This document shows positions 51,906-59,853 of a stretch of DNA of 64,000 nt, piece after piece (position 1 is the stretch's first letter; every line of letters begins with the position of its first letter). The notes under the pieces were generated by a model. That model made no database searches and was not told where the DNA came from. It saw nothing but the letters and a program-made list of their open reading frames with translations. The position numbers and the translations under genes were made by a program. This DNA comes from Quadrisphaera sp. RL12-1S (GTDB lineage Bacteria > Actinomycetota > Actinomycetes > Actinomycetales > Quadrisphaeraceae), in NCBI RefSeq assembly GCF_014270065.1, contig NZ_JACNME010000004.1, forward strand, positions 124,001 to 188,000. Direction: 5' to 3'.

Positions 51906-52370
51906 TCAGGCGGACGCGCTCTCGCGCACCTGCCGCTTGATCCGCCCGAGCATGCCGGCCATGCCGCGCAGCCGCAGGGGGCTCACGGCCCGGGCCAGGC
52001 CCAGGCGGTCGCTGACGTCGTCGGGGACGGCGAGCAGCTCCGCCGCCGGCAGCCCGTCCAGGCCCTCCACGAGGATCCCGGCGAAGCCGCGCGTGGTGGG
52101 AGCCTCCCGCGGCGCGGTCGCGAAGACCCGCACCGCGCGCTGCAGCGGCGGCGTGGCGCCGTCGCCGTCGTCGAGCTCGGTGATGACGAACACCGGCGAC
52201 TGGCACTCCGGCACCGGCTCGAGCAGCTCGGGGTGCTCGGCGTAGCGCGCGGGCAGCTCGGGCAGGCCCTCGCTGAACTCCAGCAGCAGCTGCAGCCGCT
52301 CCCGCTCGGTGACGGCGGCGAAGTCGTCGACGACGTCGGCCAGCTTGTCCGGCAGGTCCTCAGCGGTCAC
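51906..52370 (-). CDS. sufE: SufE-like sulfur acceptor protein
   Basis: This 154-residue protein has the SufE opening [23 protein letters not shown] and the sulfur-accepting Cys in [10 protein letters not shown], followed by [19 protein letters not shown]. SufE receives persulfide sulfur from a cysteine desulfurase or sulfurtransferase for Fe-S cluster assembly. It is coupled to sseA by a four-base GTGA overlap. A sulfurtransferase partner encoded immediately upstream is a common actinobacterial layout. Confidence 0.92.
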   Translation of the reverse strand: MTAEDLPDKLADVVDDFAAVTERERLQLLLEFSEGLPELPARYAEHPELLEPVPECQSPVFVITELDDGDGATPPLQRAVRVFATAPREAPTTRGFAGILVEGLDGLPAAELLAVPDDVSDRLGLARAVSPLRLRGMAGMLGRIKRQVRESASA

Positions 52371-53278
52371 GGCTTCTCGCCGGTGGCGATGGGCACGCGC
52401 ACCGCGTTGCCCCACTCGGTCCAGGAGCCGTCGTAGTTCTTGACGTCGTCGAAGCCGAGCAGGTGGTGCAGCACGAACCAGGTGTGGCTGGAGCGCTCCC
52501 CGATGCGGCAGTACGCGATGGTCGCGCGGCCGGCGTCCAGCCCCTTCTCCTGCGCGTAGACGGCCTCCAGCTCGGCGCGGGGCTTGAAGCCGCCGTCCTC
52601 GGCCACGGCGCGCGCCCACGGCACGGACTGGGCGCCCGGGATGTGGCCGCCGCGCAGCGCGCCCTCGTCCGGGTAGGCCGGCATGTGGGTGCGGGCGCCC
52701 GAGTACTCCTCGGGGGAGCGGACGTCCACCAGCTGCGGGCGCTCGGTGCCCAGGAACGCCAGCACGTCGTCCTTGTAGGCGCGGATGCGGGAGTCGTCCC
52801 GCTCCACCGCCGGGTACTCGACCGGGGTGACCTCCGGGGCGTCGCGGGTGTACTCGCGGCCCTCGGCCTCCCACTTCGCCCGGCCGCCGTCGAGCAGGCG
52901 CACGTCCTCGTGGCCGAACAGGCTGAACACCCACAGGGCGTACGCGGCCCACCAGTTGTTCTTGTCGCCGTAGACCACCACGGTGGTGTCCCGGGTGATG
53001 CCGCGCTCGCCCAGGAGCCGCGCGAAGGTCTCGCCGTCCACGTAGTCGCGGGTGACGGGGTCGTTGAGGTCGGTGTGCCAGTCGAGCTTGACCGCGCCGG
53101 GGATGTGGCCGGTCTCGTAGAGCAGCACGTCCTCGTCGCTCTCCACCACCACGAGGCCCGGCTCGCCGAGGTGCTCGGCCAGCCACGCGGTGCTCACGAG
53201 GCGCTCGGGGTGGGCGTACTCCGCGAAGCGGGGCGAGGGGTCCGGGGCGATCCGCGGCGTCGTCGTCTCAGCAGCCAT
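52367..53278 (-). CDS. sseA: thiosulfate / 3-mercaptopyruvate sulfurtransferase
   Basis: This 303-residue protein has two rhodanese domains. The N-terminal one has [18 protein letters not shown] and [14 protein letters not shown] with an inactive Asp at the Cys position. The C-terminal one carries the active Cys in [14 protein letters not shown]. It transfers sulfane sulfur from thiosulfate or mercaptopyruvate to a thiol acceptor, perhaps SufE. ATG 53278 begins MAAETT. Confidence 0.92.
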   Translation of the reverse strand: MAAETTTPRIAPDPSPRFAEYAHPERLVSTAWLAEHLGEPGLVVVESDEDVLLYETGHIPGAVKLDWHTDLNDPVTRDYVDGETFARLLGERGITRDTTVVVYGDKNNWWAAYALWVFSLFGHEDVRLLDGGRAKWEAEGREYTRDAPEVTPVEYPAVERDDSRIRAYKDDVLAFLGTERPQLVDVRSPEEYSGARTHMPAYPDEGALRGGHIPGAQSVPWARAVAEDGGFKPRAELEAVYAQEKGLDAGRATIAYCRIGERSSHTWFVLHHLLGFDDVKNYDGSWTEWGNAVRVPIATGEKP

Positions 53279-53415
53279 GCTGCGAGATTAGGTCACGACC
53301 TCGTGCCCCAACCACCCAGGACGCCCTTGCAGGACGGCTGTGACCTGCGGCTCACCGCGGCCCCGACCGGTGGCCGCGGGCGGCGGGGCGCCTCCGCTCC
53401 GCCTAGGCTCGGCCG

Positions 53416-54510
53416 GTGCCTGACGCGACCGCGCTCGACGCGGTGGAGACCACCGACGCCGTGCCCTCCCTCGTCCAGCGAGACCCGCGCCCCAGCCCGC
53501 AGCGGCTCCTGGACGACCTCGTGCCGCCGCCGCACTTCGCGGCCGCGAGCTTCGACAGCTACCGCCCCGACCCCTCCCAGCCCACGCAGGCCGAGGCCGT
53601 GGAGGCGCTGCGGGACCGGGCGGAGCGCTGGAGCGGCGGGAAGGGCTCGAAAGGCGGCCGCGGCGGCCTGGCGCGGCTGTTCAGCCGGGGCGGAGGTGAG
53701 GCGCCCAAGGAGGGCATCTACCTCGACGGCGGCTTCGGCGTGGGCAAGACCCACCTGCTGACCTCGCTCTTCCACGCCGTCAACAGCCCGTCGGCTCCTG
53801 CCGCGTACGGCACGTTCGTGGAGTACACCAACCTCGCCGGCGCCCTGGGGTTCCGCCAGGCCGTGGAGGCGCTGTCGGCCAAGCGCCTGGTCTGCATCGA
53901 CGAGTTCGAGCTGGACGACCCGGGCGACACCGTCCTCATGAGCCGCCTGCTGCGCGAGCTGTCCGACGCGGGCACGGCGCTGGCGGCCACGTCCAACACG
54001 CTCCCCGACGCGCTGGGGGAGGGCCGGTTCGCCGCGGAGGACTTCCTGCGGGAGATCCAGGCGGTCGCCTCCCGCTTCGACGTCCACCGGGTCGACGGCG
54101 AGGACTACCGCCACCGCGGCCTGCCCGCTCCGCCGGAGCCCGCCACGGACGCCGAGGTGCGCGAGCGCGCCTCTCAGCGGCTGGCGCGCGGGGAGGGTGT
54201 GGTGCTGGACTCCTTCGACGCCCTGCTGGCGCACCTGGCCACCGTGCACCCCAGCCGCTACGGCGCCCTGCTGGACGGGGTCAGCGCCGTCTGCTGGACC
54301 GGGGTGCGGCCGGTGTCCGACCAGAGCGTCGCGCTGCGGCTGGTGGTGCTGGGCGACCGCATGTACGACCGCGACCTGCCGCTGGTCGCCTCCGGCGCCC
54401 CGCTCGACCAGCTCTTCCCGGACGAGCTCATGAACGGCGGCTACCGCAAGAAGTACGCCCGCGCCGTCTCCCGCCTCACCGCCCTGGCCCGGGAGGGCTC
54501 TGCGTCCTGA
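53416..54510 (+). CDS. zapE: ZapE-like AFG1-type ATPase
   Basis: This 364-residue AAA-type ATPase has Walker A GGFGVGKTHLLTSL, Walker B RLVCIDEFELDDPGD and sensor-1 ALAATSNTLPDAL, the marks of the AFG1/ZapE family. In E. coli ZapE destabilises FtsZ in late division; the actinobacterial role is not established. GTG 53416 was used. The N-terminal 35 residues are variable. It is divergent from sseA. Confidence 0.9.
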   Translation: MPDATALDAVETTDAVPSLVQRDPRPSPQRLLDDLVPPPHFAAASFDSYRPDPSQPTQAEAVEALRDRAERWSGGKGSKGGRGGLARLFSRGGGEAPKEGIYLDGGFGVGKTHLLTSLFHAVNSPSAPAAYGTFVEYTNLAGALGFRQAVEALSAKRLVCIDEFELDDPGDTVLMSRLLRELSDAGTALAATSNTLPDALGEGRFAAEDFLREIQAVASRFDVHRVDGEDYRHRGLPAPPEPATDAEVRERASQRLARGEGVVLDSFDALLAHLATVHPSRYGALLDGVSAVCWTGVRPVSDQSVALRLVVLGDRMYDRDLPLVASGAPLDQLFPDELMNGGYRKKYARAVSRLTALAREGSAS

Positions 54511-54519
54511 CCCGGAACC

Positions 54520-54575
54520 GCACGGGAAGCCCATGATCACGGTCAGCCCCGGCCGTGATCATGGACTTCCCGTGC
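54520..54575. terminator. palindromic intergenic hairpin containing the GTGATCATGG core
   Basis: Arms 54520-54542 and 54553-54575 (GCACGGGAAGCCCATGATCA.. and its complement) pair with one mismatch around a 10-base loop. It lies between convergent zapE and treZ, so it may terminate both. The same TGATCATGG core is seen in the repeats at 2124, 27493 and 56424, which suggests a shared intergenic element family. Confidence 0.75.
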
Positions 54576-54579
54576 ACTT

Positions 54580-56409
54580 TCAGCGGAGGCGGACGACGGC
54601 GCTGGCCCGGGCGGGCAGCCGCACCGCGGTGCCGGACGGACCCGCGGTGACGTCGGTTTCCTCGGCGTCCCAGGCGAGGACCACCTCGGCGCGCGCGTCG
54701 TCGTCGTCCAGAGCGCCGGCCAGCGGGACCACCTGCTCGTGGGCGGCGAGGTTCGCCACCAGCGCCAGGGAGCCGCGCCGGGCCACCAGCCAGGGGCTGC
54801 CGCCCTCGCGCAGCTCGGCGTCACCGCTGGTGGCGGTGCGGACGGCGCGCAGGTCGTCACCGGCGAGGTCGGGCTCGGAGCGGCGCAGTGCGAGGAGGTC
54901 GCGCGTCCAGGCGAGGTGCCTCGCCCCGCGCGCCGAGGTCGGCTCGTCCCAGTCGAGCTTCGAGCCCGTGAAGGTCGACTCCTCCTGCGGGTCGGGCACC
55001 TCCTCGGTGTCCCAGCCGTGGGAGGCGAACTCCTCCGCACGTCCCTTGCTCACCAGGGCGCCGAGCTCGGCGTCGTGGTCGGTGAAGAACATCCACGGCG
55101 TGGTGGCACCCCACTCCTCGCCCATGAAGATCATGGGCGTGAAGGCGCTGGTGAGGACCACGGCCTGGGCCGTGGCGAGCGCGGCGTCGTCCAGGGACGC
55201 CGAGAGCCGGTCGCCGGTGGCCCGGTTGCCGGTCTGGTCGTGCGTGGTGGTGTACGCGACGAACGCGTGACCGCCGAAGCGCGCGGTGTCCACCGGCGCG
55301 CCCCAGGTCTTGCCGCGGAACGGGCTGTACGTGCCCGCGTGGTGGAACACCCGCTCCAGCACGCCGCCGAGCACCTCGAGGCTGGCGAAGTCCTTGTAGT
55401 AGCCGCCGCGCTCACCAGTCATCACCGAGCGCAGGGCGTGGTGGACGTCGTCGGCCCACTGCGCCTGCATCCCCCGGGCGCCCAGGCCGGTGCCGGTCGA
55501 CTGGCCGAGCGGCGTGACCATCCCGGTGTCGTTGAGGTCGCTCTCCGCGATGAGCGTCAGCGGCCGCCCGAGCTGCTGCGACAGGGCGGCTGTCTCGCGG
55601 GCCAGCTGGGCCAGCACGTGCTCGTCGGAGGTGTCGACGAGGGCGTGGACGGCGTCCAGGCGCAGCGCGTCCACGTGGAAGTCGCGGAACCACCGCAGGG
55701 CGTTGTCGACGACGAAGCGCCGCACCCCGTCGGCGCCCGGCTGGTCGAGGTTGACCGCCGCGCCCCACGGCGTGTGGTGCTCCTCGGTGAAGTACGGCCC
55801 GAACTCCCCGAGGTAGTTCCCCGCCGGTCCCAGGTGGTTGTAGACGCAGTCGAGCGCCACGCCCAGGCCCGCCTGGTGGGCGGCGTCGACGAAGCGCTGC
55901 AGCGCCGCAGGCCCGCCGTAGGCGTCGTGCACCGCGTAGAGGTCCACGCCGTCGTAGCCCCAGCCCCGCCGCCCCGGGAAGGCGGCCACCGGCAGCAGCT
56001 CGACGACGTCGACGCCGAGGGCGGTCAGGTGGCCCAGCTTCGCGATGGCCGCCTCGAGGGTGCCCTCGGGCGTGAAGGTGCCGACGTGCATCTCGTAGAC
56101 CACGGCGCCGCGGGCGTCGCGGCCCGTCCACGCGCCGTCGCCCCAGGCGTGGGCGCCGGGGTCGAAGACGCGGCTGGGGCCGTGCACGTCGTGCGGCTGG
56201 TGCGCGCTGCGCGGGTCGGGGCGGGGGTCGCCGCCGTCCACGCGGTAGGCGTAGTCGGTGCCGTCACCGGCCTCGTCGACGTCGAGGGCCCACCAGCCGG
56301 GGGCCGGGTCGTCGGTGCGCTGCATCGGCAGCGTCTTGACACCGGAGGAGAGGTGGACGTCGATCTCGACGCGGTCAGCAGAGGGCGCCCAGACGGCGAA
56401 GCGGTGCAC
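54580..56409 (-). CDS. treZ: maltooligosyl trehalose trehalohydrolase
   Basis: This 609-residue GH13 enzyme has a CBM48-like N-terminus (VHRFAVWAPSADRVEIDVHL), VALDCVYNHLGP, ALRLDAVHAL (nucleophile Asp), TLIAESDLND (Glu) and TTTHDQTGNR, typical of TreZ. It releases trehalose from maltooligosyl trehalose made by TreY. GTG 56409 begins at the domain edge. It is separated from def by a strong hairpin and the 56424 repeat, so it probably has its own transcript. Confidence 0.92.
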   Translation of the reverse strand: MHRFAVWAPSADRVEIDVHLSSGVKTLPMQRTDDPAPGWWALDVDEAGDGTDYAYRVDGGDPRPDPRSAHQPHDVHGPSRVFDPGAHAWGDGAWTGRDARGAVVYEMHVGTFTPEGTLEAAIAKLGHLTALGVDVVELLPVAAFPGRRGWGYDGVDLYAVHDAYGGPAALQRFVDAAHQAGLGVALDCVYNHLGPAGNYLGEFGPYFTEEHHTPWGAAVNLDQPGADGVRRFVVDNALRWFRDFHVDALRLDAVHALVDTSDEHVLAQLARETAALSQQLGRPLTLIAESDLNDTGMVTPLGQSTGTGLGARGMQAQWADDVHHALRSVMTGERGGYYKDFASLEVLGGVLERVFHHAGTYSPFRGKTWGAPVDTARFGGHAFVAYTTTHDQTGNRATGDRLSASLDDAALATAQAVVLTSAFTPMIFMGEEWGATTPWMFFTDHDAELGALVSKGRAEEFASHGWDTEEVPDPQEESTFTGSKLDWDEPTSARGARHLAWTRDLLALRRSEPDLAGDDLRAVRTATSGDAELREGGSPWLVARRGSLALVANLAAHEQVVPLAGALDDDDARAEVVLAWDAEETDVTAGPSGTAVRLPARASAVVRLR

Positions 56410-56423
56410 GCGACCACCCAACC

Positions 56424-56479
56424 GGTGATCATGGGCCTCCGCCACCCGGCCCACGCCGGCTCCCGCCCCCATGATCATG
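56424..56479. repeat. inverted TGATCATGG motifs upstream of treZ
   Basis: GGTGATCATGGGC at 56424 and GCCCCCATGATCATG at 56465 are partial inverted copies of the GTGATCATGG family. They lie just upstream of the treZ start and could contribute to its expression or simply be another insertion of the repeat. Confidence 0.6.
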
Positions 56480-56521
56480 AGTATCCGGAACACCCCGGGT
56501 GGATCCGGTCCACTCCTGGAA

Positions 56522-56574
56522 CGGCTCAGGGTGGCCCTGGTCCGGTCCTGTCGGACCAGGGCCACCCTGAGCCG
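56522..56574 (-). terminator. strong hairpin downstream of def
   Basis: Perfect 23-base arms (56522-56544 and 56552-56574; CGGCTCAGGGTGGCCCTGGT... and complement) surround a seven-base loop. It lies 13 bp beyond the def stop, so it probably ends the glgX-treY-def transcript before treZ. There is no T-run. Confidence 0.85.
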
Positions 56575-56587
56575 AAGCGGAGCAGGG

Positions 56588-57229
56588 TCAGACGCGGCCC
56601 GTCCAGGACAGCGAGGCCAGGTCCGCCTTGTCGATGTAGAGGCCGCCGCCGAGGTGGTCGATCTCGTGCTGCATGATCCGCGCCGACCAGCCGTGGAAGA
56701 CGTCGTCGAAGGCGCGCCCGGTCTCGTCCTGCCCGACCACGCGCACCGAGCGGAAGCGCGCCACCTCGGCCTCGTAGCCGACCACCGACAGGCAGCCCTC
56801 CTCGAAGACCACCCGCTCGGCGGCCTCGACGTCCAGCGCCTCGCCGGAGGCGTCCACCGGCGAGTACGACGGGTTGACGATCACGCGGAACGGCAGGTCG
56901 GTGCGCTCGCGCGGGTCGTCGTCGTCGTCCCCGGAGTCCTCGACGACGGCGAGGGCCAGGCCCAGCCCGACCTGCGGCGCGGCCAGCCCCACGCCGGGCG
57001 CGGCGTGCATGGACACCTTCATCGCCTCGACGAGGTCGGCCATGAGCTCGGGGGAGAGCTCGCCGTCGTAGGGCTGGGCCACCTCGCGCAGCACCGGGTG
57101 GCCGGCCTGCACGATGGGCAGCGGCTGCGCTCCGCGCAGCAGCTTGCCCACCGCCTTGCGCAGGTCCTTGCTGCTCATCGGGCGGCGGATGGCGTCCACC
57201 GCACTGGTGGGGCTCGACTGCTGGGCCAT
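56588..57229 (-). CDS. def: peptide deformylase
   Basis: This 213-residue deformylase has all three motifs: GVGLAAPQVG, EEGCLSV and QHEIDHLGGGLYID, giving the Cys and two His metal ligands. It removes the N-formyl group from new proteins. The ATG at 57229 is two bases after the treY stop, so it appears translated as part of the trehalose operon. An Asp-rich insertion (about residues 95-105) lies between the metal motifs. Such placement of def is unusual. Confidence 0.92.
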   Translation of the reverse strand: MAQQSSPTSAVDAIRRPMSSKDLRKAVGKLLRGAQPLPIVQAGHPVLREVAQPYDGELSPELMADLVEAMKVSMHAAPGVGLAAPQVGLGLALAVVEDSGDDDDDPRERTDLPFRVIVNPSYSPVDASGEALDVEAAERVVFEEGCLSVVGYEAEVARFRSVRVVGQDETGRAFDDVFHGWSARIMQHEIDHLGGGLYIDKADLASLSWTGRV

Positions 57230-57231
57230 GC

Positions 57232-59853
57232 TCACGGCGCAGCATCCTCCACCACGGCGCCGGCGGCGGCGGCAGCCACCTCGCTGGTGCCCTCGCGGAC
57301 GAGCAGCGCGACGGGCATGGCCGAGAGCAGCCGTGCCAGGGGCACGGCGCCGCCGTCGTGCAGGGCGCCGGTGAGCAGGTCGCGCCAGCCGTCCCCGGCC
57401 TCCGGGAGCACCACGGTGTGCTGCCCCCAGCCGCCGAGGCGCTCCAGGGAGGCGGCCAGGCGCGTGGCCACGACCACCACCTGCGGCGACCCGCCGTCGA
57501 GCGCCCCGGAGCCGCGCCCGAAGGCGACGGCGTTGCCGGTGGAGGTGGCCACCGCGGTGTAGGTGGCGCCGTCGCCGACGAACCACTCCGGGTGCTCGCG
57601 GCGCAGCCGCAGCGCCCGCGAGGTGACGAGCAGCTTCTCGTCGGACAGGTCGCTGGGCCGCGCGCCGGAGTCGAGCCGCGTCAGCCGGGTGCGGCGGTCG
57701 GCGTAGTCGACGGGGCGGCGGTTGTCGGGGTCCACCAGCGACAGCGAGACCACCTCGGTGCCCTGGTAGACGTCGGGCACGCCCGGCATCGTCAGCTGCA
57801 CGAGCTTCTGCCCGAGCACGCCGACCCGCACCGGCCCGGCGATGCGCTGCGAGAACGCCTGCACGGCGTCCAGCACCGCGGTGTCGCCCAGGACGCCCAC
57901 GGCGAACGACCGCACGGCCTCCTCGTAGGCCTCGTCGGGGTTCGTCCACGTCGTGTGGAGCTTGGCCTCGCGGATCGCCTTCTCGAGGTAGCCCAGGAGG
58001 CGCTCCCCGCTGATCGGCCCGCCCGGCTTCCCGTCGCGCAGGCCCGAGCCCCACGTGCCCAGCAGCGTCTGCCAGATGAGGTGCTCGGTCTGCCCGTCCA
58101 GCTCCTGGCGCCGGTGCTCGGCGGCCAGGCGCCGCCAGTGCCGCAGCGCCTCGGCGAACTCCAGCGGCAGCTCCGAGAGCACGGCCAGGCGCGCCCGCAC
58201 GTCCTCGTCGCGCTTGGTGTCGTGCGTGGTCAGCGTGGTCATCGCCACCGGCCAGTCGCGCACCTGCTGGGCGCAGTAGGCGTGGAACTCCTCCGGCGCC
58301 ACACCCACGCGGTCGGGGTCGCCGCCCACCTCGTTGAGCCCGGCCAGGCGGAACCAGCGGTAGAACGCCGTGTCCTCCACGCCCTTCGCCATGACGGGCC
58401 CGCAGGTCTGCTGGAAGCGCACCACGAGCTCGGCGCGGTCGGCGTCGGCCAGCCTCCCGGCGCTGCCGACCTCACGGCCCAGCAGCAGGTCGACGACGAC
58501 GGCGAGGGTGTCCCACCGCTCCTCGGGCAGGTGCTCGCGCGCCTGCTCCGCGGCCTCCTCGAGCACCCGCTGCGCCTCGGCCGGGGCGGGCTCACCCGGC
58601 ACCACGTACGCGCGGTACCGCGGGAAGGCCACCAGCAGCTCCACCACGCACTCGCGCAGGGCGCGCTCGGTGTGGTCGCGCAGGCGCACGTCCGCCGCGA
58701 CGATCTGCACCAGCAGCTGGACGAGGCGGTGGACCTCGGCGTACAGGCCCGCCTCGACCACCTCGCGCTTTGCGGCGGCGACGACGGCGGGGAAGCCGGT
58801 CGCCTCGCCCGTGACCTCCGCCAGCAGCGCCGACAGCGGACCGGCGCCGGCCGGGTCCACGAACAGCCCTCCCACGCGCAGCAGCGCGTCGTAGCCGGTG
58901 GTGCCGGCCACGGGCCAGTCGTCGGGGAGCGCCTCGGCACCCTCGAGGATCTTCTCGACCACCACCCACGCCCCGCCGGAGCGCTCGGCGAGGCGCCGCA
59001 CGTACCCGCGCGGGTCGGCGAGGCCGTCCGGGTGGTCGATGCGCAGGCCCTCGAGCTCACCGGAGGCGAGCAGCTCGAGCAGCAGCTCGTGGCTGGCGTC
59101 GAAGACCTCGGGGTCCTCGACGCGGATGGCGGCGAGGGTGTCGACGTCGAAGAAGCGGCGGTAGTTGAGCTCTTCGTCGGCCACGCGCCAGTGGGCCAGG
59201 CGGTACCACTGCCGGTCCACCAGCTCGGCCAGCGGCAGCGTCTCGGTGCCGGGGCGCACCGGGAAGACGTGGTCGTAGTAGCGCAGCAGCGGCTCGGGGC
59301 CGCTGGTGTCGAGCTCCAGCTCGCCGGAGCCCAGCACCTGGCCGATGCGCGAGCCGAGGACGGGCATGAGGATCGCGTGGCCCGACGTCCACCAGTCCAC
59401 GTCGAACCACCGCGCGTACGGCGAGTCCGGACCGTCGCGCAGCACGGACCACAGGGCGCGGTTGAGCCGCGCCGGCGTCGGCACCGCCATGTGGTTGGGG
59501 ACGACGTCGGCCACCGCGGCCAGGCCCTTGCTGCGCAGGCGCTTCACGAGCACGTCGAGGGCCTCGCGGCCGCCCGCCTCGGGGTTGACGCGGCTGTGGT
59601 CCACGACGTCGTAGCCGTGCGCCGAGCCCGGCGTGGGCTCGAGCAGCGGCGACAGGTACGCGTGGGAGACGCCCAGGGCGTCGAGGTGGTCGACGACGGC
59701 GGTGGCGTCGTCGTACCCGAACTCCGGGCGGATCTGCAGCCGGTACGTGGAGACGGGGACGGGCTTGCCCGGCGCGGGACGGTGCTGCGCGGCGGAGCCG
59801 CCCTGACCGCCCTGCTGGCCGGTCTGCTGGCCGGTCTGCTGGGGCTCGCTCAC
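57232..59853 (-). CDS. treY: maltooligosyl trehalose synthase
   Basis: This 873-residue GH13 enzyme has the TreY opening STYRLQIRPEFGYDDATAVV and LDALGVSHAYLSPLLEPTPG. VADVVPNHMAVP, GLRIDHPDGLADP and the C-terminal GQKLVQLTMPGVPDVYQGTE and ETNRRP-like segment complete the pattern. It rearranges the reducing end of maltodextrin to a trehalosyl end. A Gln/Gly-rich stretch opens the protein. GTG 59853 overlaps the glgX stop by four bases (GTGA). Confidence 0.94.
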   Translation of the reverse strand: MSEPQQTGQQTGQQGGQGGSAAQHRPAPGKPVPVSTYRLQIRPEFGYDDATAVVDHLDALGVSHAYLSPLLEPTPGSAHGYDVVDHSRVNPEAGGREALDVLVKRLRSKGLAAVADVVPNHMAVPTPARLNRALWSVLRDGPDSPYARWFDVDWWTSGHAILMPVLGSRIGQVLGSGELELDTSGPEPLLRYYDHVFPVRPGTETLPLAELVDRQWYRLAHWRVADEELNYRRFFDVDTLAAIRVEDPEVFDASHELLLELLASGELEGLRIDHPDGLADPRGYVRRLAERSGGAWVVVEKILEGAEALPDDWPVAGTTGYDALLRVGGLFVDPAGAGPLSALLAEVTGEATGFPAVVAAAKREVVEAGLYAEVHRLVQLLVQIVAADVRLRDHTERALRECVVELLVAFPRYRAYVVPGEPAPAEAQRVLEEAAEQAREHLPEERWDTLAVVVDLLLGREVGSAGRLADADRAELVVRFQQTCGPVMAKGVEDTAFYRWFRLAGLNEVGGDPDRVGVAPEEFHAYCAQQVRDWPVAMTTLTTHDTKRDEDVRARLAVLSELPLEFAEALRHWRRLAAEHRRQELDGQTEHLIWQTLLGTWGSGLRDGKPGGPISGERLLGYLEKAIREAKLHTTWTNPDEAYEEAVRSFAVGVLGDTAVLDAVQAFSQRIAGPVRVGVLGQKLVQLTMPGVPDVYQGTEVVSLSLVDPDNRRPVDYADRRTRLTRLDSGARPSDLSDEKLLVTSRALRLRREHPEWFVGDGATYTAVATSTGNAVAFGRGSGALDGGSPQVVVVATRLAASLERLGGWGQHTVVLPEAGDGWRDLLTGALHDGGAVPLARLLSAMPVALLVREGTSEVAAAAAGAVVEDAAP

